Positions 1 through 8,240 of a stretch of 32,752 nt of DNA are shown one piece after another (within the stretch, counting starts at the first letter, position 1; each line of letters begins with the position of its first letter). Under the pieces are notes generated by a model. That model was not told the DNA's origin and did no database searches. It was given only the letters and a program-made list of their open reading frames with translations. This DNA is from Deltaproteobacteria bacterium (GTDB taxonomy: Bacteria; Myxococcota_A; UBA9042; DTJE01): positions 1 to 32,752 of the forward strand of contig VGRB01000006.1 of assembly GCA_016875475.1 (NCBI GenBank), written 5' to 3'. Both the position numbers and the translations under genes were made by a program.

Positions 1-1
1 G

Positions 2-154
2 GGGGCGGCCATCGATCGGAAGATCCCTCAGAAGTGGGACAACCACGACCACCACTACGTGCGCAACGACGACTGGCTGCTGTGGGACCTGCGCGAGGCC
101 GGGGCGAGGCCGGTGCAGGACCCGCACGACCGCAAGGGGGGCGCGAATGGGTGA
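2..154 (+). CDS. C-terminal end of an unidentified protein (5'-truncated by window edge)
   Basis: Frame 2 reads ...IDRKIPQKWDNHDHHYVRNDDWLLWDLREAGARPVQDPHDRKGGANG*, protein-like composition; stop overlaps the ATG at 147 by 8 bp (ATGGGTGA). Confidence 0.55.
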   Translation, partial: GAAIDRKIPQKWDNHDHHYVRNDDWLLWDLREAGARPVQDPHDRKGGANG

Positions 155-1949
155 CGCGGACCTCGACGGGCTCGCTCGACGGATGGAGCCGCTGGCGCGG
201 GCCGGGGACACGGCGGTCGCGGACGCGGCCGACCTGGAGGCGGCGTGCCGCGAGGCGCTCCGCCGCTTCAAGGGCCGGGCCGTCGCCGGGCCCGCTGGCG
301 GCCAGGGGGTCGAGCCGAGGTCGGCCCTGGACGGCCTCGCGTTCCGCGCGCTCCGCTACCTGGGCGGGGACCCCGATCGGACGGCGGCTACCCTGCGCGG
401 CTACGACCATCGCCGGTACGGTCCGTTCCTCGGGGTCAGCGACGAGGGCAGCGCGGCGGGTGACATCCGGCGGGCGGCCTACGCGTCGCCGAAGGCCCGT
501 GCGATCGGGCGGACCGCGCCGCTCGAGGTCGGGACGGCGCTCGACCTGGAACGCCTCGGCGGGGTGGGGGAGGTCGCGGTCGGCCCGAACGAATACTGGG
601 AGGCCTGGCGCGAGTGCGCGGGGCGCATCCTGATGACCACGAACGTCGGCACGCGCGTCAACCTGCGGACCTACCTCCCGCCGCCCTGCGTGGAGATCCC
701 GCCGGGACCCGGGCGCCTCGGCGAGGTCGTCCGGGAGGCGAACCGGTGGTTCCAGCGGTTCCGCGACACGCCGGACGGGCGGCCGCGGCCCTGCACGGTC
801 TTCGTCGAGTTCGCCAGGGCGACGCGCTGGACCGGCGCGCAGCGACGGTCGGCGCTCGACCGGATCCGGAAGGGGGTGCGGCGTGCGGGCGTCGCGGTGC
901 CGGAGCGGCACCGGCTCGGCCTGTGCGTCCGCGTCGGCTGGGGGGGCGGCGGCCGCGACGCCGCGCTCCGCGCGATCGACCTCGCGAAGGCGGCGGGCCT
1001 GCCGGAGGTCATGGTGGACGGCGTCACGCGGAAGCGCGCGGACCAGCTCGTCTCCAGGCCGGGGCTCCTCGACGCGCTCCCGCCGGACTGCGTGCAGGCG
1101 GTGCTGCGGCACGCCGCCGCGCAGGGGATCCTCGTCAGGCCCCGGAACCAGGTGGACGCCGACACGGTCGCGCGCGGCGCCTGGGGCGTCCTGAACACGG
1201 CGCGCGGGATGGGGCTGGACCTCGGCAAGTACGGGCTGTTCCCGCTGTCGTTCGAGGACCAGCAGACGGTGGCGGCCGAGGTTTCGGCCTGGTTCCGCAC
1301 GTGGGCGGCGGCCCCGGTGTTCTTCGTGGACCAGGGCCTGCTCACCGCCACGGACGTGCTGGTGGACGGCCGGGCGGTCGAGGGCCTCGATGCGTGGCTC
1401 CGGATGGTGGCCGGAAAGGGGGTCCGCGTCGTGCTCATCGACACGTTGGACAAGTCCAGGGGGCTCCGGATCCTGAAGGAGGGCGGCGACCCGCAAGGGC
1501 TGCTCCCGGAGGACGAGGTCCGGCGGCTCGACGGGCTCGCGGCCGACCTCGGGATCCGCGCGCTCTGGGCGGGGGGGATCACGCTGCCGCAGGCCTACCG
1601 CTTCGGGCGCATGGGCGTGTTCGGCGTCTATGTGACCACCGCGGCGGCCACGACCGTCCGTGTGCGCGGGCGCTACCGCAGGGACCCGTCCCTGGCGGGC
1701 GTGAAGGAGCCGACCTTCGAGGGCGTGTACCGGACGAAGCTGCTGCTGGAGGCAGGGTTCCTGGCCACGCGGGACACCGTCGAGCCCCCGCTCCGTGGCC
1801 GGATCGAGGTGGCCGCCGAGGACCTGACCGCTGCGATTGCGGCGTCCGACCGGTCCGAGGCAGGCGCCGCCGAGTCCAGGCTGGCCGTGCTGGCCGAGCA
1901 GGCCTGGCGCCGGCACCTGGCCGCCTGGTCGCCGGTCACGTCCAGGTAG
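147..1949 (+). CDS. Conserved 600-aa protein; C-terminal part resembles a TIM-barrel of the (5-formylfuran-3-yl)methyl phosphate synthase (MfnB)-like type (tentative)
   Basis: Long ORF; C-terminal VRVVLIDTLDKSRGL...LLPEDEVRRLDGLAADLGIRALWAGGITLPQAYRFGRMGVFGVYV resembles the MfnB 'LDT..KDG.SLFD...L..FV..A...GL..ALAGSL....' pattern from memory only. Confidence 0.5.
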   Translation: MGDADLDGLARRMEPLARAGDTAVADAADLEAACREALRRFKGRAVAGPAGGQGVEPRSALDGLAFRALRYLGGDPDRTAATLRGYDHRRYGPFLGVSDEGSAAGDIRRAAYASPKARAIGRTAPLEVGTALDLERLGGVGEVAVGPNEYWEAWRECAGRILMTTNVGTRVNLRTYLPPPCVEIPPGPGRLGEVVREANRWFQRFRDTPDGRPRPCTVFVEFARATRWTGAQRRSALDRIRKGVRRAGVAVPERHRLGLCVRVGWGGGGRDAALRAIDLAKAAGLPEVMVDGVTRKRADQLVSRPGLLDALPPDCVQAVLRHAAAQGILVRPRNQVDADTVARGAWGVLNTARGMGLDLGKYGLFPLSFEDQQTVAAEVSAWFRTWAAAPVFFVDQGLLTATDVLVDGRAVEGLDAWLRMVAGKGVRVVLIDTLDKSRGLRILKEGGDPQGLLPEDEVRRLDGLAADLGIRALWAGGITLPQAYRFGRMGVFGVYVTTAAATTVRVRGRYRRDPSLAGVKEPTFEGVYRTKLLLEAGFLATRDTVEPPLRGRIEVAAEDLTAAIAASDRSEAGAAESRLAVLAEQAWRRHLAAWSPVTSR

Positions 1950-2322
1950 CGGAGCCTCGCGCCCTTCCCGCCCGCGGGCACGGCGGCGAAGACGATCCCG
2001 GCCTTGCCGCACGAACCCGGCGCAGCGCACCGCGCGAGTCGGCCGGCAGCGGGCTCCCCTGGTCGTCGAGGAGGTTCATGGCCGTGCCCGATGCCTCCGC
2101 CACCACGGCGGGCGCGCCATGGACCGCCACGGTCGCGGACGCGCCGCCCGGCGCGGCGTGCGGGCAGGCGGTTCCGGCGCCCGTGTCCCCGCCTCCCCCC
2201 GTGTCCCCATCCTCTCCCAGGTCGCCTGCGTCGCCTGCCGGGCGGCCGACGGTGGAGCTTCCTCCGCACGCGGTCGCGAGCATGAGCCCGGCCGCGATTC
2301 AAGCGAGCACCCTGCCGGTCAT
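1936..2322 (-). pseudogene. Disrupted small lipoprotein gene (in-frame TGA in the signal peptide plus a frameshift)
   Basis: From ATG at 2322 the frame reads MTGRVLA*IAAGLMLATACGGSS..., a lipoprotein signal interrupted by TGA at 2299-2301; near 2010-2030 protein-like sequence continues in another frame (CAAPGSCGKAGIVFAAVPAGGKGARLRYLDVTGD). The 3' limit is uncertain. Confidence 0.5.
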
Positions 2323-2481
2323 GCGTTCCTCCGTGAAGGAGAGTCGTCGCTCGGTGTTGGCGGTAGGACGGTCGGGAACACGGCGTCAACCCGCGGTTCG
2401 TCCGCGCATGCGGCCCCCCTTGACGCCACCCTTGGGGCTGCAAATGACATTTAAGGATAGTCTTTGTCATGGATGGTGGAG

Positions 2482-5160
2482 ATGAAGAACGAAGGGATTT
2501 CGCGGATCGTCGGACGGGCCTCGTTGCCCGGCATGTTCGCACTCCTCGGCGTGGCCGCGGCGTGCGGGGGCTCGGGGGGATCGGCGGCCGGCGCGGACCC
2601 GGCCCCGGACCCGGGCGTCGAGGCCGTCCCGGAGGAGGCGGTCGAAATGGTCGGGGAGACGCCCGCCGAGACGGGGGGCGATCCGCTGACCGAAACGGTG
2701 GATGACCTGCCCGCCGACGCGGTCGCGCCCGGCTTCTCGTTGAGCGTCGATCCGGCGCTGAAGCCGGCGCTCGCGTCCCTGCCGGGCCCGCGCCCGCTCG
2801 CGCGCATGGTCGGGCAGACCGGCATCGCCATGGACTTCGTGCTCGGGGAGCTGATCCTCGCGACCGACGACGACGCGAAGCTCGCCGCCTTTCTCGGCCG
2901 CTGGGGGGGCACCGAGGTCGATACGGTCCCCGGGATCGGCGGTCAGCCGGCGCAGCACCTGGTCGCGCTCGACCCGGCCGCTGCGGACGTGGCCGCGCTG
3001 ATCGCGGAGGTCCGCGGGAAGGCGCCGGCACTGGCCGGCTCGTTCACGACGTCCGCCGAGGCGGCTTCGAAGCTGCTGGCCGTTGCGCTCGCCGAGGCGA
3101 GCCGCGGCGGGCTGGCCGTCAGCCCGAACTTCGTGCTGCCGTACGACGCGATCGCGGACGGGACCACGACCGAGGCGCCGGCCGGCGACGACGCCTCGTA
3201 CGGCCCGAACGCGTTCGCGTGGCCGTACATGGACACCGGGAGCGCGCAGGACATCGGCGTGGGCCGGGCGTGGCAGGCGCTGGAGCGCGCCGGGAGGCTC
3301 GGGAACAGGGTCAGGATCCTGGTCATCGATGGGGGCTTCGCCCCGAGCGCGGACTTCCCGGCCGTCAGGCAGGTCGTCGGCGACTGGAACGTGCCGAACC
3401 CCGGGAGCTGCGGGGGGAGCGCGTGCAACTGGCACGGGACCATGGTGACCACCGCGGCCATGGGCCGGCCGGACGACGGCTTCGGCGCCGCGGGCCCGGC
3501 CGGCCCGGTCGGCGAGCTGCTCGCGGTGCCGTTCGAGACGGACTTCTTCGCGCTCGTGTTCACGCTCGAGCGGATCGTGACCGCGACCCTCTTCGGCGGC
3601 GCGCGGATCGTCAACATGAGCTTCGGGTTCGAGCTGGACCTCGGGTGGGACATCGCGGTCAAGGTGGCGTGCCTCGGCCTGTGCCCATCGCCGAGCGAGA
3701 TCCTGGGCTCGATGACCGGTACGGTCGCCGCCACCGGGAAGCTGCTGTTCGCGTCCGCGGGCAACGCCCAGGGCGGCGCCCCCCAGAAGGACGTGGACAA
3801 CGGCGGCGCGAGCCCGGAAGGGGGGACGACGATTCCGTGCGAGCTGCCGGGGGTGATCTGCGTCGGCGGGATGGCGCACGGCGCGACCGCGCTCGACCCG
3901 GGCTCGAACTTCGGGAGCCAGGTCGAGGGCGATTCGGTCGACATCTACGGCCCGTTCTGGACGTTCGTCGGGCCGGACCCCGATGCCCCCGCCAACGCGG
4001 CGCGCCTGCGGGCCGGGACGAGCTTCTCGTCCCCGTTCGTGGCCGGTGTGGCCGCGCTCGTGTGGGCGGCTGACCCGTCGCTGTCGGCCTCCCAGGTCTG
4101 GCAGTTCCTGCGCGACACGGCCCACGTCGGCGGGGTCGGGACGACCGGCAACCCTCAGCGCGTGAACGCGTTCGGCGCGGTCGCGCGCGTGCTCGGGGGC
4201 GAGCCTCCGACCGTGACCCTGTCCGGCCCGTCGGCCGCGGCACTGAACCGCGAGGTCGCGTTCACCGCGGTCGCGAGCGACCCGGAGCACGGCGCCGGCC
4301 TCTGCCCGCCCCCCGCATGCCCGCTTGCGTGGTCGCCGGAGCCGGCCCGTACCGTCGGGAACACCGCGTACTTCCGGTTCGCCGCGGCCGGCGAGGTGAC
4401 GGTCACGGTAACGGCCGAGGACGCGGTCGGGCAGGCCGACTCCGACAGCCGGACGGTCGCCGTGTCGAACTCGGCGCCGGTCGTCGCGATCTCGCAGCCC
4501 ACGCCCGGCGCGTCCGTGCAGCAGGGCGTCGCGATCCAGCTCCTGGGCTCCGCGACCGACCTGAACGAGGGGCCGGACCCGGGTCCCGGGCCCGTCGCGT
4601 GCACGTGGACGAGCAGCGTGGCCGGCGACGCGGGCTTCCCGAAGAACGGGTGCGACACGACGGCGACGTTCGCTTCGACCGGGCCCAGGACGCTGACGCT
4701 GTCCGCGGCGGACCCGCAGGGGCTCTCGGCGACCGCGACCGTGTCGCTGGCGGTCACGCCCCCCCCGTCGAACCTGCCGCCCGTGATCACCACGGGCGCG
4801 CTGCCGCCGACCAACTACAACGGCGGCTACGCCTGGGACGCTCCGATCTCCGTCGCGGCGGGCGCGACGGACCCGGAGGGGAACAACCCGATCTCCTACG
4901 CGTGGAGGGCCACGTCGTTCCGGCCGAACTCGACGACCGTGTGGGCGGCGGACGTGACGGTCCAGGGGCCGGCCGCGACCGCGGGCCTGTCCTGGACGCC
5001 GGCGTCACACCCGGCGCTCTTCGGTGATTTCGCCGACTTCGGCATCGACTGCTACGACGGCCAGACCGTCAGGCTGACACTCCGCGCGACCGACGGCCTG
5101 GGCAACACGGCCACGAAGACCCTGCCCGACGTCAAGGTCTTCCGCTGCATACTGATCTGA
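2482..5160 (+). CDS. S8 (subtilisin-like) serine protease, lipoprotein, with C-terminal Ig/PKD-like repeats
   Basis: Catalytic motifs RILVIDGGF (Asp), NWHGTMVTTAAMG (His), AGTSFSSPFVAGVAALVW (Ser); lipobox-like LLGVAAACGG; repeats such as PPTVTLSGPSAAALNREVAFTAVASDPE. ATG at 2482 chosen over the upstream TTG. Confidence 0.92.
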   Translation: MKNEGISRIVGRASLPGMFALLGVAAACGGSGGSAAGADPAPDPGVEAVPEEAVEMVGETPAETGGDPLTETVDDLPADAVAPGFSLSVDPALKPALASLPGPRPLARMVGQTGIAMDFVLGELILATDDDAKLAAFLGRWGGTEVDTVPGIGGQPAQHLVALDPAAADVAALIAEVRGKAPALAGSFTTSAEAASKLLAVALAEASRGGLAVSPNFVLPYDAIADGTTTEAPAGDDASYGPNAFAWPYMDTGSAQDIGVGRAWQALERAGRLGNRVRILVIDGGFAPSADFPAVRQVVGDWNVPNPGSCGGSACNWHGTMVTTAAMGRPDDGFGAAGPAGPVGELLAVPFETDFFALVFTLERIVTATLFGGARIVNMSFGFELDLGWDIAVKVACLGLCPSPSEILGSMTGTVAATGKLLFASAGNAQGGAPQKDVDNGGASPEGGTTIPCELPGVICVGGMAHGATALDPGSNFGSQVEGDSVDIYGPFWTFVGPDPDAPANAARLRAGTSFSSPFVAGVAALVWAADPSLSASQVWQFLRDTAHVGGVGTTGNPQRVNAFGAVARVLGGEPPTVTLSGPSAAALNREVAFTAVASDPEHGAGLCPPPACPLAWSPEPARTVGNTAYFRFAAAGEVTVTVTAEDAVGQADSDSRTVAVSNSAPVVAISQPTPGASVQQGVAIQLLGSATDLNEGPDPGPGPVACTWTSSVAGDAGFPKNGCDTTATFASTGPRTLTLSAADPQGLSATATVSLAVTPPPSNLPPVITTGALPPTNYNGGYAWDAPISVAAGATDPEGNNPISYAWRATSFRPNSTTVWAADVTVQGPAATAGLSWTPASHPALFGDFADFGIDCYDGQTVRLTLRATDGLGNTATKTLPDVKVFRCILI

Positions 5161-5198
5161 GCCTTCCGCGCCGTCGCCCGGCTCGCCCCCCTGCCCGC

Positions 5199-5297
5199 CG
5201 CCCCGCGATGCGGGGCGCGGGCCACCCCCCTTGCGCGGCCGCCTTGCGGCCGCCGAGCGCGCCGCGCCGAGGCGCGGCGCGCCGAGGCGCGGCGCGC
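5199..5297. terminator. Cluster of GC-rich hairpins between convergent genes; possible bidirectional terminator
   Basis: CGCCCCGC-GAT-GCGGGGCG (5199-5217); GCGGCCGC-CTT-GCGGCCGC (5235-5253); GCGCGCCGCGCC-GA-GGCGCGGCGCGC (5257-5282), overlapping a 15-bp tandem repeat GCCGAGGCGCGGCGC x2 (5266-5295). No U-tract. Confidence 0.5.
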
Positions 5298-5348
5298 TCG
5301 ATCCGAGCCTTCCGCCAGTTCGGGCAAGGGGCTGCGCGGGACCTGCCC

Positions 5349-6695
5349 CTACACGAGGCCCTGGTCGATCATCGCGTTCGCGACCTTCACGAACCCGGCG
5401 ATGTTCGCGCCCATCACGTAGTTGCCGGCCTGGCCGTACTCGACGGACGTGTCGTAGGCGGCCTTGTGGATCGCGATCATGATCCCGTGCAGCCGGGCAT
5501 CGACCTCCTCGCGGGTCCAGGCGAGGCGCAGGCTGTTCTGGCTCATCTCGAGGCCGGACGTGGCCACGCCGCCGGCGTTCGCCGCCTTGCCGGGCCCGTA
5601 GAGGATCTTGTTCTTGAGGTAGACCTCGATCGCCTCGGGGTTCGACGGCATGTTCGCGCCCTCGGACACGACGTAGCACCCGTTCTTCACGAGGGTGTCG
5701 GCCTCCTCGCCGTCCACCTCGTTCTGGGTCGCGCACGGCAGGGCCACGTCGCACTTGACGAACCACGGGCGCTTGCCGGGGAAGAACTCGCAGTTGTACT
5801 TCTTCGCGTACTCGGCGATGCGGCCGCGGCGGACGTTCTTCAGGTCCATCACGAACCGCCACTTCTCGTCCCGGATGCCGTCGTTGTCCAGAACGGTCCC
5901 GTCGGAGTCGGACAGGGTCACGACCTTGCCGCCGAGCTGGTTGACCTTCTCGACCGCGTACTGGGCCACGTTGCCGGAGCCGGACACGGCCACGGTCTTG
6001 CCGCGGAAGTCCTGGCCGCGGGTCTTCAGCATCTCCTCGGCGAAATAGACGCAGCCGTAGCCGGTCGCCTCGGGCCGGATCAGCGAGCCGCCCCAGTTCA
6101 GGCCCTTGCCGGTCAGCACGCCCTCGAAGCTGTGGGTCAGCTTCTTGAACTGGCCGAACATGTAGCCGATCTCGCGGCCGCCCACGCCGATGTCGCCGGC
6201 CGGGACGTCGATGTTCTGGCCGATGTGGCGGTACAGCTCGTTCATCAGGCTCTGGCAGAAGCGCATGACCTCGGAGTCCGACTTGCCCTTGGGGTCGAAG
6301 TCGGACCCGCCCTTGCCGCCGCCCATCGGGAGCGTGGTCAGGCTGTTCTTGAAGACCTGCTCGAAGCCGAGGAACTTCAGGATGCCGAGGTTCACGGTCG
6401 GGTGGAAGCGCAGGCCGCCCTTGTATGGGCCGATCGCGTTGTTGAACTCGACGCGGAAGCCGCGGTTGACGTGGATCTCGCCCTTGTCGTCCTGCCACGG
6501 CACGCGGAACATGAACACGCGGTCCGGCTCGACGACGCGCTCGAGGACCTTCTGCTCCAGGTACTCCGGGTGCCGGTCGAGGCACGGGACGAGCGTGGAG
6601 AGCACCTCGTGGACCGCCTGGTGGAACTCCGACTCGCCGCGGTTCTTGGCCACCACGTGATCCAGGACCTTCTGCACGTACTTGGTCGCGTCCAT
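5349..6695 (-). CDS. gdhA: NADP-type glutamate dehydrogenase
   Basis: MDATKYVQKVLDHVVAKNRGESEFHQAVHEV...GPYKGGLRFHPTVNLGILKFLGFEQVFKNSLTTLPMGGGKGGSDFDPKGKSDSEVMRFCQSLM; SD AAGGAGAGG upstream of ATG at 6695. Confidence 0.97.
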   Translation of the reverse strand: MDATKYVQKVLDHVVAKNRGESEFHQAVHEVLSTLVPCLDRHPEYLEQKVLERVVEPDRVFMFRVPWQDDKGEIHVNRGFRVEFNNAIGPYKGGLRFHPTVNLGILKFLGFEQVFKNSLTTLPMGGGKGGSDFDPKGKSDSEVMRFCQSLMNELYRHIGQNIDVPAGDIGVGGREIGYMFGQFKKLTHSFEGVLTGKGLNWGGSLIRPEATGYGCVYFAEEMLKTRGQDFRGKTVAVSGSGNVAQYAVEKVNQLGGKVVTLSDSDGTVLDNDGIRDEKWRFVMDLKNVRRGRIAEYAKKYNCEFFPGKRPWFVKCDVALPCATQNEVDGEEADTLVKNGCYVVSEGANMPSNPEAIEVYLKNKILYGPGKAANAGGVATSGLEMSQNSLRLAWTREEVDARLHGIMIAIHKAAYDTSVEYGQAGNYVMGANIAGFVKVANAMIDQGLV

Positions 6696-6748
6696 GGACA
6701 CCTCTCCTTGTTGCCCCGCGCCACTCCGGGCGGGGGCTCCCGGGGAAT

Positions 6749-6771
6749 ACCTCCCCGATCCCTGGGGAGGT
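6749..6771. promoter_or_regulatory. Dyad in the gdhA 5' region
   Basis: Perfect 8-bp inverted repeat ACCTCCCC-N7-GGGGAGGT. Confidence 0.4.
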
Positions 6772-6919
6772 CCTGACCATTCCGGCCGCTGTACTACCAC
6801 CCGGCCGCGGGGGAAGGCAAGGGGGAAACCGACCGATCCGTGCCCGGCCCGGGTCCGGCGCGGCAGTCGGCCGGGCTTCGATCAGGATCCGGCGTGAAGC
6901 GGGGAACGCGGCACGGGGG

Positions 6920-8230
6920 TCAGGCGACGCGGGCGGCGGCGCGGCGGCGCGACATCCAGCGCTCGAACCACACGGTCACGGGCGCCGCCACGAACATCGA
7001 CGAGAACGTGCCGAGCACGATGCCGATGAAGACGACGAGGCCGAAGTCCTTGATCGTGCCGCCGCCGACGAAGTAGATGACGAGCAGCGCGAACAGCAGC
7101 AGCCCGCCGGTCAGGATCGTGCGGGACAGGGTCTCGTTGAGCGACACGTTCACGACCTTCGCCAGCTCGCCCCTGCCCTTCTGCAGGTTCTCGCGGATGC
7201 GGTCGTAGATGACGATCGTGTCGTTGATGTCGTAGCCGATGACCGTCAGGATGGCCGCGACGATCGTCAGCGTGAACTTGATGTCGAGGAGCGACAGGAA
7301 CCCGAACACCACGACCACGTCGCAGACCAGCTTGACGAGCGCGCCCGGGGCGAAGCGGAGGTCGAACCGCAGGGCGACGTAGATCAGGATCCCGATGATC
7401 GCGTACATCATCGCGACCAGGGCGCTCTGGAACAGCTCGCGGCCGACCGACGGGCTGACCGACGCCGTGGACAGGACCTGGACGAACGAGTCGCCGAACC
7501 GGGCCTTCAGCGCGTCCGTCACCTGGTCCTTGATCGCCTCTATCTCGACCGTGAAGCGCGAATCGACGAGGCCCGCGATCTTCGCGCTCGCCTCGTCCTC
7601 GACCCGCCTGGCCTCCTCCTTGACCTCGTCGTCCCTCGCGGTCAGCAGGAGGTCCTTCTCGCGGAGCATGTCCGACACGATGCGCAGCTCCCCCTCGGAC
7701 ACGACCTTCACGTTCGGATGCCCGAGGCGGGTCATCAGCTTCGCCACCTCGGCCTTGCCGGCGGCGACCGGCCAGTCCGCGGGCAGGCTGACGTAGAACT
7801 TGTCGCCCGCGTCGGACGGCGTCTCCGCGACGGTCCCGGCGCCGAAGTGCTTCTCGACCTCCTTGGCGACCTCGAGCTTCCTCAGCGGGGTCAGGAGGCT
7901 CGGCAGCTCCGTGAACATGAGGTACTTCACGGTGTCGGCCGCCGCGGCGCCGCCCACGTCGAAGTCCTGGACCTCGACCTGGGTCCCGCTCTGGCCGGTC
8001 TGCTTCGCGACGAGGTCGTCCACGACCTTCTTGATGTCGCCGCGATCGACGCTGCCGTCGCGCTGGAACTCGGCGATGATCTTCGTCCCGCCCTTGAAGT
8101 CGATCCCGGAGTCGAAGCCCTTCGTGAAGATCAGCACCAGGCTCGCCAGCATCACGATGCCGGCGGCCGGCAGCCACAGGCGGGCGGCCTTCATGAAGTC
8201 GTACGTGGTGCCCGGCTTGATCCATTCCAT
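6920..8230 (-). CDS. secF: Protein translocase subunit SecF (large periplasmic domain)
   Basis: GFDSGIDFKGGTKIIAEF...; VIGYDINDTIVIYDRIREN; C-terminal membrane segments; directly downstream of secD. Confidence 0.96.
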   Translation of the reverse strand: MEWIKPGTTYDFMKAARLWLPAAGIVMLASLVLIFTKGFDSGIDFKGGTKIIAEFQRDGSVDRGDIKKVVDDLVAKQTGQSGTQVEVQDFDVGGAAAADTVKYLMFTELPSLLTPLRKLEVAKEVEKHFGAGTVAETPSDAGDKFYVSLPADWPVAAGKAEVAKLMTRLGHPNVKVVSEGELRIVSDMLREKDLLLTARDDEVKEEARRVEDEASAKIAGLVDSRFTVEIEAIKDQVTDALKARFGDSFVQVLSTASVSPSVGRELFQSALVAMMYAIIGILIYVALRFDLRFAPGALVKLVCDVVVVFGFLSLLDIKFTLTIVAAILTVIGYDINDTIVIYDRIRENLQKGRGELAKVVNVSLNETLSRTILTGGLLLFALLVIYFVGGGTIKDFGLVVFIGIVLGTFSSMFVAAPVTVWFERWMSRRRAAARVA

Positions 8231-8240
8231 CTCGGACCCC

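Noticed and set aside
2299-2301. TGA recoding (selenocysteine or alternative code)
   Set aside because: TGA is used as a normal stop by many genes here (e.g. ATGA/GTGA overlaps), and the affected lipoprotein also has a frameshift; decay or sequencing error is simpler.
2467-4290. Long minus-strand ORF (607 aa) antisense to the subtilase
   Set aside because: Low-complexity Arg/Asp/Gly-rich translation typical of shadow ORFs in high-GC DNA; the opposite strand has clear S8 motifs.
5208-6776. Plus-strand 522-aa ORF antisense to gdhA
   Set aside because: Shadow of a conserved gdhA reading frame; composition (HDLGV/LEVDLDR) is that of a complementary frame.
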